A program made the position numbers and the translations under genes. The notes beneath the pieces are model-generated. The model did no database searches. It had not been told where the DNA came from and was given only the letters and a program-made list of their open reading frames with translations. 64,000 bases of DNA from Microbacterium sp. LWO12-1.2 (GTDB lineage: Bacteria; Actinomycetota; Actinomycetes; Actinomycetales; Microbacteriaceae), in the NCBI RefSeq assembly GCF_040675875.1, contig NZ_JBEGII010000001.1, positions 744,001 to 808,000 on the forward strand, read 5' to 3'. This document shows positions 34,144 through 43,124 of the stretch, in pieces (position 1 is the stretch's first letter; each line of letters opens with the position of its first letter).

Positions 34144-35070
34144 GTGATCGTCTGGCGTCGCTGGATCTTCCCCCTGCTCCTCGTCATCATTCTCGGGGCG
34201 AGTGCTGCCGCGTTGGTGAAGATCGCCTTCTTCCCCGATCGGGTCGAGAGCATCGTGAGTCCGGAGGCCGGCATCACCGACCCGGTCGTGGCCGTCGAGC
34301 GAGGCGCCGTCGTCAACGCGTTGTCGTTGAGCGGCAACATCGCCCGTGACGAGGTGGTCGCTGTGCGCGGTGAGATCAATGGCACCGTGCTCGCCGTGCA
34401 CGTCGGCGAAGGGGCGACGGTCGCGGCCGGCCAGAAGCTGTTCACCGTGCGTCAGGACGATCCACGCAAGGACATCGACATCCTCGCGCCGGAAGCGGGA
34501 GACGTCTCGGAGATCGCGCTCGTGAAGGGCCAGATGACGTCGGTGGGCACCGAGATCTACAAGTTGACGCCCGCGCGCTACCACCTGCTCGCGACCGTCG
34601 AGCCCGTGCAACTGTACCGGCTGGTCAACGCCCCCACCGAGGGCACCGTCACGGTGACCGGTGGCCCCGCTCCGTTCACCTGCACCGGCGTACGTGTGCA
34701 GGTCACCGCCGAGGGCACGGCGAGCGTCCGCTGCGCCATCCCGACGGATCAGACCGTGTTCGCGGGTCTTCCCGCGACCATGGATCTCGCACTGGGGCAG
34801 GTCGAGGATGCGCTCGTGGTGCCGGTCACCGCGGTGCAGGGCGGTGCCGGGTCCGGGAATGTCTGGGTCGATGCGGGTGATGGGACAGAGCCGGAGAAGC
34901 GCGCAGTCACGCTCGGTGTGAACGACGGTGCGATGGTGGAGGTCACCGAAGGGCTCGCCGAGGGGGACAGCATCCGCCAGTTCGTCCCCGGGTTCGTGGC
35001 ACCGGTGGAGGAGTTCTGCTACGAGGTGTCCCCGGGCGTCGAACAGTGCGACAGCGGGATGAGCTGGTGA
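34144..35070 (+). CDS. MacA/HlyD-like membrane fusion (adaptor) protein
   Basis: A 308-residue protein with one N-terminal membrane helix (about 7-28). VVAVERGAVVNALSLSGNIA and the lipoyl half-motifs GTVLAVHVGEGATVAAGQKLFTV and ISEIALVKGQMTSVGTEIYKL follow, then a beta-barrel region (SVRCAIPTDQTVFAGLPATMDL) and a membrane-proximal domain ending EGDSIRQFVPGF. This is the usual adaptor order, though without a long helical hairpin. It starts GTG after AGGAAAGGC. It is the first of a three-gene operon with an ATPase and a MacB-like permease; GTGA links it to the ATPase. The cargo is unknown. Confidence 0.85.
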   Translation: MIVWRRWIFPLLLVIILGASAAALVKIAFFPDRVESIVSPEAGITDPVVAVERGAVVNALSLSGNIARDEVVAVRGEINGTVLAVHVGEGATVAAGQKLFTVRQDDPRKDIDILAPEAGDVSEIALVKGQMTSVGTEIYKLTPARYHLLATVEPVQLYRLVNAPTEGTVTVTGGPAPFTCTGVRVQVTAEGTASVRCAIPTDQTVFAGLPATMDLALGQVEDALVVPVTAVQGGAGSGNVWVDAGDGTEPEKRAVTLGVNDGAMVEVTEGLAEGDSIRQFVPGFVAPVEEFCYEVSPGVEQCDSGMSW

Positions 35071-35882
35071 CGCTCGTCGCTCTGGAGGACGTCGAGAAGA
35101 GCGTCCTCCTCGCCGATGACTCGCGCCTGGACATCCTGCGCGGGATCAGTCTGTCCGTCGGCGCCGGCGACCATGTCTCGATCGTCGGGCGTTCGGGCTC
35201 CGGCAAGTCGACGCTGCTCAACATCCTCGGGATGCTGGACGCCCCGACGTCGGGCACCGTGTCCTTCGAAGGACGAGAGGTGCGCAAGATGCGCTCCGGA
35301 CGCCTCGACCGTGTGCGCGGCGACAACGTCGGCTTCGTGTTCCAGCAGTTCAACCTGCTGCCGGGGCGCACGGCGCTCGACAACGTGATGATGCCGCTCG
35401 GCCATGCCAAAGGGCGTCTGTTCTGGAACCGGCGGCAGATCGCGGCCGACATGCTCGAACGGGTCGGTCTCGGCCATCGCATCGAGCAGATCGCCGACCG
35501 GCTCTCCGGCGGCGAGCAGCAGCGCGTCGCCATCGCGCGAGCTCTCGTTCGCAAGCCCGTGCTGATCCTCGCAGACGAGCCGACAGGCGCCCTCGACATC
35601 GAGACGGGGGCGTCTGTGATGTCGCTCCTCGACGAGGTCGCCACCGAGACCGATGCGGCGCTGGTGACCATCACGCACGACCTCCACGTCGCCGCCAGGG
35701 CGCGCAGGCACTACCGGCTGGATGCGGGGCGGCTGGAGGAAGCTGATCTGCGCCGGGCCTTCGAAGCGTCGACGCTGTCGGCAGCCGTGCCGGCCGCCTC
35801 TGAGCCGGCTGCAGCTGCTCCCACGTCCCACGCTCCCGCGGTACTTCCGCCGTTGCCTGCCGCGAACGGCGTGGGCGCATGA
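35067..35882 (+). CDS. MacB/LolD-type ABC ATPase
   Basis: A 271-residue ATPase: Walker A GRSGSGKST near residue 43, Q-loop FVFQQFNLLPGRTA, signature RLSGGEQQRVAIARAL, Walker B LILADEPTGALD and H-loop ITHDLHVAARA. All are intact. The C-terminal 40 residues are Ala/Pro-rich and outside the fold. GTG at 35067 overlaps the adaptor stop. It powers the permease that follows; the pair belongs to the mechanotransmission (MacB/FtsX) class rather than classical transporters. Confidence 0.93.
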   Translation: MTLVALEDVEKSVLLADDSRLDILRGISLSVGAGDHVSIVGRSGSGKSTLLNILGMLDAPTSGTVSFEGREVRKMRSGRLDRVRGDNVGFVFQQFNLLPGRTALDNVMMPLGHAKGRLFWNRRQIAADMLERVGLGHRIEQIADRLSGGEQQRVAIARALVRKPVLILADEPTGALDIETGASVMSLLDEVATETDAALVTITHDLHVAARARRHYRLDAGRLEEADLRRAFEASTLSAAVPAASEPAAAAPTSHAPAVLPPLPAANGVGA

Positions 35883-37093
35883 GCGGGTTCCTCGGCGCGC
35901 TGTCCGACGCCTGGGCGGAGATCCGTGTCCACAAGCTCCGGGTGCTGCTGAGCCTGATCGGCATCGCGGTCTCGGTCGGCGCCCTCACCGCGGTCGTCGC
36001 GATCTCGGAGTACCAGCGGCAGTTCCAGACCGAGCAGTCCGACCGCTTCGGCGGACGGGCGGCGACGATCGTGGTCACGGTCGCCAACGAGGACGGCACA
36101 CCGGTCGACTTCGACGATTTCGACGAGCGGTTCGCCCGTGTATCGGAGCGGTTCGGATTCAGTCACACCGGCCGCATCGTCGGGGGCATGATGCAGAGCG
36201 TGCAGTTGCCGGACGGCGTCACCGACGTCGGCGCGCGGCTGATCGACCCCCTGTACCCGCAGATCCATCGCGAGGTGCTGCTGGACGGACGCTGGTTCGT
36301 CGATGCGGATCTCGAGGCGCTCGCACCGCCGGTGGTGATCACGGAGGCGCTCTGGGACCGGATCGGACGGACGCCGCTCGCCCAGCATCCGACGCTGTCG
36401 CTCACAGGCGGGGCAGGGGGCACCTACCAGGTGGTCGGCGTCGTGCCGAGGCAGGGAACCGGAGACGAGGAGCTTCGCGTCGATCTGCTCTACGACGCGT
36501 ACCGTTCGCGTGTCGACGCGCTGCCGGAACGCGCGTGGCCGCAGTACGAGGTCTGGGTCGGAGCCGACCAGGCGGACGAGATCGGCCCCGTGCTGGCGAT
36601 GGACCTGCGAGCGGGACTGCCGGAGGGGCAGACCGTCTCGGTCAGCCGTTCTGACTGGGCAGCGCAGCCGGGAGCGCTCGACGTGCAGGCGACGTTCGAG
36701 ATGATCACCGGCGGTATCGCCGCGTTGATCCTGGCTCTCGGAGCGCTCAGCCTCATCAACATCCAATTGGTGGCGATGCGGCAGCGGGTGCGCGAGATCG
36801 GTGTGCGTCGTGCTTTCGGGGCGACCTCGGGCCGCGTCTTCTTCTCCGTCTTCCTGGAGAGCCTGGTGGCCACGACGGTGGCGGGAGTGGTCGGGATCGC
36901 GATCGTGGTGGCGATCCTGCGCTCCGACTGGGTGGTGACGTCACTGTTCTACGGCATCCAGGACGTTCCGCCGTTCCCGATGCGCGCCGCACTGGTCGGC
37001 CTGGTGGCGTCGGTGATCGTGGGGGCCGTGTCAGGCTTCATCCCGGCACTCTTCGCTCTGCGTGTGAAGGTGATCGACGCGATCCGCTTCTGA
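35879..37093 (+). CDS. MacB/FtsX-type ABC permease
   Basis: A 404-residue protein with one N-terminal helix (VLLSLIGIAVSVGALTAVVA), a roughly 250-residue extracellular domain of MacB type, and three C-terminal helices. LVAMRQRVREIGVRRAFGAT between helices is the FtsX-family signature. ATGA overlaps the ATPase gene. Together with the adaptor it could extrude a peptide or lipid from the outer leaflet or remodel the envelope; the substrate is unknown. Confidence 0.9.
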   Translation: MSGFLGALSDAWAEIRVHKLRVLLSLIGIAVSVGALTAVVAISEYQRQFQTEQSDRFGGRAATIVVTVANEDGTPVDFDDFDERFARVSERFGFSHTGRIVGGMMQSVQLPDGVTDVGARLIDPLYPQIHREVLLDGRWFVDADLEALAPPVVITEALWDRIGRTPLAQHPTLSLTGGAGGTYQVVGVVPRQGTGDEELRVDLLYDAYRSRVDALPERAWPQYEVWVGADQADEIGPVLAMDLRAGLPEGQTVSVSRSDWAAQPGALDVQATFEMITGGIAALILALGALSLINIQLVAMRQRVREIGVRRAFGATSGRVFFSVFLESLVATTVAGVVGIAIVVAILRSDWVVTSLFYGIQDVPPFPMRAALVGLVASVIVGAVSGFIPALFALRVKVIDAIRF

Positions 37094-37128
37094 CTCGGCG
37101 GGTCCGTCCTCACGGGCGGATCCCCGGG

Positions 37129-37938
37129 TCACACTCCGACGCGGCGACCCGTGAGCTTCTCGGCGCGGCTGTCGGCGTTCTCGAGCGCCCGCCTCTCGCG
37201 CTCGCGGCGCAGCACGGTGATGCCGATCAGCACGTGCTCCGGCGGGGCCGCGGGTATGGGGGAGACGAAGGGCGCGGCTTCGGTGAGCAGATCGCGTGCC
37301 ACCCGTTCGCGTGCCGCAGGGACCATGCGCGGGGCGCTCTGCAGGAACTGTGAGATGCGACGTGCGAGGCGGTCGGGCATGCGCGCGACATCGGCGATCC
37401 GCGCCCACTCGTGCAGCCCGGCCGGCATCGCCGGCACGTGAGACACCAGCTGCGGAGTGCGCACGCGCTGGCTGTAGGTGCCGGCGACAAGGTCTCCGAG
37501 GCGCTGCGAACGGGCGTTGAAGGCGCCGGTGAGCACCGCGAGACCACCGAAGGTCATGTAGATCTCCAGGACTCCGAGCAGCGCGCGGATGAAGGCGTGT
37601 CGGAACCCGGCTGCACCACCGTCGACGCGCACGATGCGGCCGCCCACGGCGAGCTTGCCGAGACTGCGGCCCTTCAACGCGACCTCCATCGTGATCGGCA
37701 GCACGACGAAGCTCACGACGAGCGCCGAGACGGTCGCGATCCGATCGGTCGCCTCGTCGAGCACTCCGGCGTCGATGAGCCAGATGCGCAGGAAGATCCA
37801 CAGGATGAAGACCGCGAAGCCGAGCAGCATGTCGATGAGGGCTCCGAGTGCGCGCAGCAGGAAACCGATGGGCTGCACATCGATCGCGACGGCTTCTCCG
37901 GAGAGCACCTCATCGGAGGTATCGATCGGCGTGGACAT
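37129..37938 (-). CDS. RDD family membrane protein
   Basis: A 269-residue protein. The RDD domain spans roughly residues 20-165: LRALGALIDMLLGFAVFIL and three further helices, with RSLGKLAVGGRIVRVDGG and NARSQRLGDLVAGTYSQRVR as conserved blocks. The R and two D residues that name the family can be placed in LRALGALID and LGDL. The soluble C-terminus (165-269) is Arg/Ala-rich. Its ATG overlaps the ATG of the divergent SpoIIM-like gene. RDD and SpoIIM proteins often occur with DUF58/MoxR genes, as here. Function is unknown. Confidence 0.88.
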   Translation of the reverse strand: MSTPIDTSDEVLSGEAVAIDVQPIGFLLRALGALIDMLLGFAVFILWIFLRIWLIDAGVLDEATDRIATVSALVVSFVVLPITMEVALKGRSLGKLAVGGRIVRVDGGAAGFRHAFIRALLGVLEIYMTFGGLAVLTGAFNARSQRLGDLVAGTYSQRVRTPQLVSHVPAMPAGLHEWARIADVARMPDRLARRISQFLQSAPRMVPAARERVARDLLTEAAPFVSPIPAAPPEHVLIGITVLRRERERRALENADSRAEKLTGRRVGV

Positions 37939-38947
37939 GAGTACAGTAAATCAGGTGGATGCTGATGCGCTGACGGATGCACGCCGTGCCGAGTGGCAGC
38001 GGTTGGACGATCTCAGCCGTGCCCGGCTCGACGGTCACGGCGTCGATGAGCTCATCGTGCGATACCGTGCGGCGTCGGCGGACCTCGCCGAGCTGAAGAC
38101 CTCCGTGGGCGATTCACCGCAGGGCGCGTACCTGTCGACCATCCTGGTCCGCGCGCGGCTGCGGCTGACGGGTGCTTCCGACAACATCCTCACGCAGACC
38201 GGTCGGTTCTTCACCTCCCAGCTGCCCGCCGCTCTCTACCGAGTGCGTTGGCTGACGCTCATCATCGCGCTCGGCTTCATCGCGGTCGCGGTCGGCACCG
38301 CTGCCTGGATCGCGAACGACCCTGCCCTGGTCGCGACGCTCGGGGAGCCGGATGCGCTGGAGCAGTACGCCGACGAGAGCTTCACCGGCTACTACACCGA
38401 GAACCCCGCCGCCGTGTTCATGGGCATGGTGTGGACCAACAACGCCTGGATCGCGATGCAGTGCGTGCTCTTCGGAGTGACCGGCATCTGGCCGATCTAC
38501 ATGCTCGTGCAGAACGCGATGGGGCTGGGAGTCTCGGGCGCCGTCATGGCCGCCCACGATCGCGCAGACGTCATGGTGCTGTACGTGCTCCCGCACGGGA
38601 TGCTGGAGATGACGTGCATCTTCGTCGCGGCCGCCGCCGGCCTTCGAGTCTTCTGGGCCTGGGTCGCCCCGGGACATCGCTCGCGCGGCGAGGCACTGGC
38701 GACGGAGGGGCGCGCCCTGGCGACTGTGGCGATCGGCCTCGTCTTCGCACTGTTCCTCGCCGGGCTCGTCGAAGGATTCGTGACCGGCTGGGCACTCCCG
38801 TGGCCCGTGAAGATCGGCATCGGTGCCGCCGCGCTCGCGATCTTCCTCATCTACATGGTGGTGATCGGCGGACGGGCCTATCGGCGCGGCGAGACCGGCG
38901 ACCTGATCGAGTACGAGGCGGGGACTCCGCGACTGGTCGCCGGCTGA
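37937..38947 (+). CDS. Stage II sporulation protein M-like (DUF95) membrane protein
   Basis: A 336-residue membrane protein with about six helices after a 90-residue cytosolic helical N-terminus (EWQRLDDLSRARLDGHGVDELIVRYR). ENPAAVFMGMVWTNNAWIAMQ and PHGMLEMTCIFVAAAAGLR are typical of the SpoIIM/DUF95 family. The host does not sporulate by any sign in the window, so the name is only family-based. GTG at 37955 is an alternative start: TACAGT lies exactly 7 nt before it, so the true protein may begin VDADALTD. It is divergent from RDD with start codons overlapping in CATG. Confidence 0.87.
   Translation: MSTVNQVDADALTDARRAEWQRLDDLSRARLDGHGVDELIVRYRAASADLAELKTSVGDSPQGAYLSTILVRARLRLTGASDNILTQTGRFFTSQLPAALYRVRWLTLIIALGFIAVAVGTAAWIANDPALVATLGEPDALEQYADESFTGYYTENPAAVFMGMVWTNNAWIAMQCVLFGVTGIWPIYMLVQNAMGLGVSGAVMAAHDRADVMVLYVLPHGMLEMTCIFVAAAAGLRVFWAWVAPGHRSRGEALATEGRALATVAIGLVFALFLAGLVEGFVTGWALPWPVKIGIGAAALAIFLIYMVVIGGRAYRRGETGDLIEYEAGTPRLVAG
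37942..37947 (+). promoter_or_regulatory. Possible -10 box TACAGT for a leaderless SpoIIM-like start
   Basis: TACAGT followed by 7 nt and an in-frame GTG at 37955. If real, the annotated ATG at 37937 would lie upstream of the transcript. Confidence 0.4.
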
Positions 38948-38970
38948 AACGGGCGTTCGACGCCTCTGCG

Positions 38971-40278
38971 TCAGAGCCGTCCTGCCGCCTTCAGCTCCAG
39001 GTAGCGGTCGGCGATGCGCGGCGGCAGTGCCTCGGGGTCGGCCGCGATCGCCTCGCCTCCGGCCCGTCGGATCGCATCGGCCACGTTCTCGGCGTCGCGT
39101 AGCGTCCTTTCCGCCGCTGCGGCGAGGTAGACCTCTTCCCGCGACCCGCGCTGCTGCGCGAGCGAGGAGATGTCGTCGTCCGTGACGGAGCCGACCAGCA
39201 CGGTCGTTGCGCGAGAGGCGTTCGGGAACGCGCCGAGGAACGCGCGCGCGGACTCCGCGGCATCCTGCGCGGTCAGGACCACGATGAGCGAAGGACGTGT
39301 GGTCAGCGTGCGCACGGCGGCGAACGCGCCGTGCCAATCGGTGTCGACCAGGCGCGCATGCACCGGCGCCATGGCATCGGTCAGAGCGGGAAGGAGCGCG
39401 GCGCCATCGACGCCGGTCACTCTGGCACGCACGACCCGGTCGTACATGAGCAGGTGCACGTGATCTCCCGCGCGAGACGCGAGTGCTGCGAGCAGAAGCG
39501 CCGCCTCGAGAGCCGCATCCACTCTGGTGCCGTCGCCGACACGGGCGGCGGCGGTGCGTCCCGTGTCGATGATGATGACGACATGGCGGTCGCGCTCGGG
39601 GCGCCACGTCCTCAGCATCGTGGTCCCGGCCCTGGCGGTGGCACGCCAATCGATCGAGCGGACGTCGTCGCCGCGCACATACTCCCGCAGCGAATCGAAC
39701 TCGGTGCCCTGCCCGCGCACCTGGATGCTGGTGTTCCCGTCGAGCTCGCGCAGTCGGGCCAGCCGGGACGGAAGATGCTTGCGCGATGAGAAGGCAGGGA
39801 GCACCCGGAAGGCGCCGCGCACCGAATGGCGCGCCTGGCGGCCGGCCAGGCCGAGGGGACCACGAGAGCGCAGCATCACGAACTCGCTGACCAGCTCACC
39901 TCGACGACGGGGGAGCAGCGGAATCGCGACGCGCACGCGCTCGCCGGACGGGATGAGCAGGGTCTGCCTGGTGGGTTCCGCGCCGGCCGTCGGCTGCCAC
40001 GCGTCACGGAGGATCCCGTGCAGGGTGCGCTGACCGTGATTGTGCACGGCGACGCTGACCGGCACCGGCTCTCCCAGGCGAGCGCGGGCCGGAACCCGGC
40101 GCGACACCGTCACCGTCCGCGGACTGGCAGCCAGCGCGACGTCGAGGCCCACCAGGAGCGCGCAGAGGGCCACCCAGGCGCCCGCCAGGGCATACGGCGG
40201 ATAGCCCGCGAGTCCGGCGAGGACGAGCGGGAGGACGCCGATGGCGATGGCGACGGCGAGGCGACCGGTGACGAACAC
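38971..40278 (-). CDS. DUF58 domain protein
   Basis: A 435-residue protein. Two N-terminal helices lie at about 8-50, then an Ig-like region, then the DUF58 core with FDSLREYVRGDDVRSIDWRATARAG near residues 195-218. A VWA-like fold follows: VVIIIDTGRTAAAR with the start of a MIDAS-type D-x-G-x-T arrangement. DUF58 proteins pair with MoxR ATPases. It begins with GTG only one base after the MoxR stop. It is the last gene of a five-gene operon and probably acts in envelope assembly. Confidence 0.9.
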   Translation of the reverse strand: MFVTGRLAVAIAIGVLPLVLAGLAGYPPYALAGAWVALCALLVGLDVALAASPRTVTVSRRVPARARLGEPVPVSVAVHNHGQRTLHGILRDAWQPTAGAEPTRQTLLIPSGERVRVAIPLLPRRRGELVSEFVMLRSRGPLGLAGRQARHSVRGAFRVLPAFSSRKHLPSRLARLRELDGNTSIQVRGQGTEFDSLREYVRGDDVRSIDWRATARAGTTMLRTWRPERDRHVVIIIDTGRTAAARVGDGTRVDAALEAALLLAALASRAGDHVHLLMYDRVVRARVTGVDGAALLPALTDAMAPVHARLVDTDWHGAFAAVRTLTTRPSLIVVLTAQDAAESARAFLGAFPNASRATTVLVGSVTDDDISSLAQQRGSREEVYLAAAAERTLRDAENVADAIRRAGGEAIAADPEALPPRIADRYLELKAAGRL

Positions 40279-40279
40279 C

Positions 40280-41305
40280 TTAGATCGGCACCCTGGTCTG
40301 CTGCACGACCGACGTCAGCACGGCGTCGGCCGAGACGCCCTCCATCTGGGCATCCGGTCGCAGCTGCAGGCGATGACGCCAGACGGGCACCAACATCGTC
40401 TGCACGTGGTCGGGCGTCACCGCAGAGGAGGCGTTGAGCCAGGCCCACGCCTTCGCCGCAGCCAGCAGGCCCGTCGAGGCGCGGGGGCTGGCGCCGAGCT
40501 CGACGGACGGGGACTGGCGTGTCGCACGGGCGAGGTCCACGACGTAGCCGAGCACGTCGTCCGTGACCTCGACACGTCCCGCAGCCTCCTGCGCCGCGCG
40601 GATCTCCTCGGCGGTGACGACGGCCTCGACCCCTGTCAACTCACGCGGGGAGAAGCCTTCGGCGTGGCGGCGGAGCACGGACACCTCCGCGTCGCGCTCC
40701 GGCATCCCGACGACGAGCTTCATGAGGAAGCGATCCAGCTGAGCTTCCGGGAGCGAGTAGGTGCCCTCGTGCTCGATCGGGTTCTGTGTCGCCGCGACCA
40801 GGAAGGGGTCGGGGAGTGCGCGGCTCACGCCGTCCGCCGATACCTGACGCTCCTCCATCGCCTCCAGAAGAGCGGCCTGGGTCTTCGGGGGCGTGCGGTT
40901 GATCTCGTCGGCGAGCAGGATGTGGGTGAACACAGGACCCGCGCGGAAGTCGAATTCGCCGGTGCGCGCGTCGTACACGAGCGATCCGGTCACATCTCCC
41001 GGCATGAGGTCGGGGGTGAACTGCACGCGCTTGGTGTCCAGTCCCAGTGCGCGAGCGAACGACCGCACGACCAGCGTCTTCGCGACGCCAGGCACGCCTT
41101 CCAGAAGCACGTGGCCTCGCGCGAGCAGCGACACCAGCAGCCCGGTGACGGTGCCGGCTTGGCCGACGACGGCTTTGTCGACCTCGGTGCGCACGCGGTG
41201 CATCGCCTGGCGCAGTGCGGCGTCGTCGGCGGGATTGTTCTCAGCGATCACGTGATGCCCTCGGCTTCCGTCGGGATGGGTGGATGAGGCGTCGGATGAT
41301 GTCAT
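40280..41305 (-). CDS. MoxR-family AAA+ ATPase
   Basis: A 341-residue AAA+ protein: Walker A GVPGVAKT near residue 72, Walker B HILLADEINRTPPKTQAAL near 127, sensor 1 FLVAATQNPIEHEGTYSLPEAQLDRF, and a C-terminal lid with sensor 2 Arg in SPRASTGLLAAAKAWAW. It is a typical MoxR length. MoxR proteins act as chaperones for VWA-type partners, here DUF58. ATGA couples it to the DUF4350 gene upstream. The first 30 residues are polar and not conserved. Confidence 0.93.
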   Translation of the reverse strand: MTSSDASSTHPDGSRGHHVIAENNPADDAALRQAMHRVRTEVDKAVVGQAGTVTGLLVSLLARGHVLLEGVPGVAKTLVVRSFARALGLDTKRVQFTPDLMPGDVTGSLVYDARTGEFDFRAGPVFTHILLADEINRTPPKTQAALLEAMEERQVSADGVSRALPDPFLVAATQNPIEHEGTYSLPEAQLDRFLMKLVVGMPERDAEVSVLRRHAEGFSPRELTGVEAVVTAEEIRAAQEAAGRVEVTDDVLGYVVDLARATRQSPSVELGASPRASTGLLAAAKAWAWLNASSAVTPDHVQTMLVPVWRHRLQLRPDAQMEGVSADAVLTSVVQQTRVPI

Positions 41306-42489
41306 CCGTCGCTCCGGGTCGTGTGAGTGGTGGCCTCGACGGCGGTCTCGAGCTCGCCGAGTCGTCGCGCCAGTTCGATCAGCGCGGCGTCATCGCCGGG
41401 AAGAGGTCCCGCGAGCAACGTCTGCAGCGTTCCGCGCGGGATGCGCAGGCGATCCGAGGCCGCATCTGCGACTTCATCCGCGCTGGCGTGCGCCGCGAGC
41501 CCGAGTCGACGCGCGAGTCGGCGCTGGGCGCCATCGCGAAGAGCGTCGGCGGCGTGCGCGGAGTCTGCTGCCTTCGCGGTCAGGCGGGCACGTCCGTGCA
41601 TCGTCTCGGAGGCGCGCACGGTGACCGGGAGGGTTTCAGAGACGAGCGGCCCGAAGCGCTGCCCTCGCCAGATCGCGGCGGCGACACCGGCGAGGAGCAG
41701 CAGCAGGATCACCGGAGTGAGCCAGTCCGGCGTGAGCGAGCCGAGGGTGCCCTCGGACTGTCCTTCGATGTCGGAGTCCCCGAACGTCGGGACGTACCAC
41801 ACGATCCGATCGGTCTGACCGAGGAGAGCGAGCGCCAGGGCCGCGTTGCCGTCTTCGGCGAGATACGCGTTGCTGAAGAGCTTCGAGCCCTCCACGACGA
41901 CGTGACGCCCGTCCATGCGGTCATCCACGAGCACCGCAGCACCTGTGCTCCCTCCGAAGCACGCGGCGACGCCGTCGGCCGGGGTGAAGAGGCGGTCGGG
42001 CCGGATCTCGCCGACGCGGGCGAACTCCGGGACCTCGCACCCCGCAGCGACGGCGGGTGAGGTCCCTGGCGCGTCTTGACCGATGCGCAACAGGCTCAGC
42101 AGCCGGCTCGCGGTCGACAGGAACACCACCCGATCCGCAGGCTCCATGAGTTCGGTCAGACCTTCGTCGCTGAGCGTGTACGGGTTCGCCATCACCAGCG
42201 TCGTCTCGTCGTCGATCGCCGCGCGAGCCTCCGTGCGCGAACGCGACACGATCACATCGACGCCCTGATCGCGCAGGATCTCCGCCAGTGCGAGGGCTCC
42301 GGAGTCGTTGCGTCCCTCGGGGTCGAGGCCGCCGTGCCTTCCGGGTGCGCTGGCGCTCACTCGCAGGGCGATGAAGGCGACGCCGACGACCAGAGCGGCG
42401 ACGATCAGCCATCCGATCAGGGTCCGCCAGCGCGGAGGGCGGCGCACCGCCGTTGATGGCGTGCCGGTCCGCTCGGTGGTGAGCGTCAT
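41302..42489 (-). CDS. DUF4350 domain membrane protein
   Basis: A 395-residue protein with a first helix at about 25-45 (LIGWLIVAALVVGVAFIALRV) and a second near 260-280 (PVILLLLLAGVAAAIW). The extracellular domain NDSGALALAEILRDQGVDVIVSRS is the DUF4350 hallmark, a GATase-like fold without a visible catalytic triad. The C-terminal 100 residues are cytosolic and helical. It is a standard component of the DUF4129-DUF4350-MoxR-DUF58 cluster in actinobacteria. It overlaps both neighbours by 4 nt. Exact role is unknown. Confidence 0.88.
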   Translation of the reverse strand: MTLTTERTGTPSTAVRRPPRWRTLIGWLIVAALVVGVAFIALRVSASAPGRHGGLDPEGRNDSGALALAEILRDQGVDVIVSRSRTEARAAIDDETTLVMANPYTLSDEGLTELMEPADRVVFLSTASRLLSLLRIGQDAPGTSPAVAAGCEVPEFARVGEIRPDRLFTPADGVAACFGGSTGAAVLVDDRMDGRHVVVEGSKLFSNAYLAEDGNAALALALLGQTDRIVWYVPTFGDSDIEGQSEGTLGSLTPDWLTPVILLLLLAGVAAAIWRGQRFGPLVSETLPVTVRASETMHGRARLTAKAADSAHAADALRDGAQRRLARRLGLAAHASADEVADAASDRLRIPRGTLQTLLAGPLPGDDAALIELARRLGELETAVEATTHTTRSDG

Positions 42490-43124
42490 GCGAGCACCGC
42501 CTCTGGGCGACGGGCGCGCAACCGGTCGTCCGTGTCCGCCAGTTCACGGTAACTCTCCGCGCTCGCCGGATGACGCAGGTAGCGGACGTCGTCGAACGAC
42601 ACCGCCGCACGCCGCACGGCGGCGCTCTCGTCGGCGAAAACCGTGCTCGCCTCGCGGGCGATGGCCTGCGCAGTGGCTCCGGGAGCAGGGTCGATCAGGT
42701 CGCGTTCGAGGAGTCCGCGCGCGAGTGCACGGAAGCGCAGGATCGTCGCCGCGTCCCAGTCGCCGTCGCGCGCGTGTCGATCGGCGTCCGAACGCAGCTG
42801 CGCGGCGCTCCGATCGTCACTTGCGCCCAGGAGATCGCCCCGCGCGGCGCGGACGCTCCTCGCGCTGCGGGGCCGGCCCCAGATGATCAGTGCGACGACC
42901 AGGGCGGCGACGATGATGACGCTGACGATGATGAGGGCGGCCGGACCGACGTTCGCACCGTTCTCCGAGGTGAACAGGTCGCGCAGAAAGCGTCCGATGT
43001 CACGGGCGAGAAGGTCGAACCAGGTCGGCTTCGCGTCGGCGTAGCGGGGGTTCGCGAGTTCTTCCTCGGCCCACCGCCGCGCCTCGTCACCATCGGGAAC
43101 GTAGACGTCGAACGATCGGATCAT
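42486..43124 (-). CDS. DUF4129 domain membrane protein
   Basis: A 212-residue protein with one helix at about 63-85 (ALIIVSVIIVAALVVALIIW) and a cytosolic DUF4129 region with DWDAATILRFRALARGLLERDLIDPAPGATAQAIAREA near residues 125-160. The N-terminus contains WAEEELANPRYADAKPTWFD, also typical. Fully overlapped (ATGA) with genes on both sides. DUF4129 is often part of transglutaminase-like or MoxR-linked envelope complexes; no catalytic residues are apparent here. Confidence 0.87.
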   Translation of the reverse strand: MIRSFDVYVPDGDEARRWAEEELANPRYADAKPTWFDLLARDIGRFLRDLFTSENGANVGPAALIIVSVIIVAALVVALIIWGRPRSARSVRAARGDLLGASDDRSAAQLRSDADRHARDGDWDAATILRFRALARGLLERDLIDPAPGATAQAIAREASTVFADESAAVRRAAVSFDDVRYLRHPASAESYRELADTDDRLRARRPEAVLA

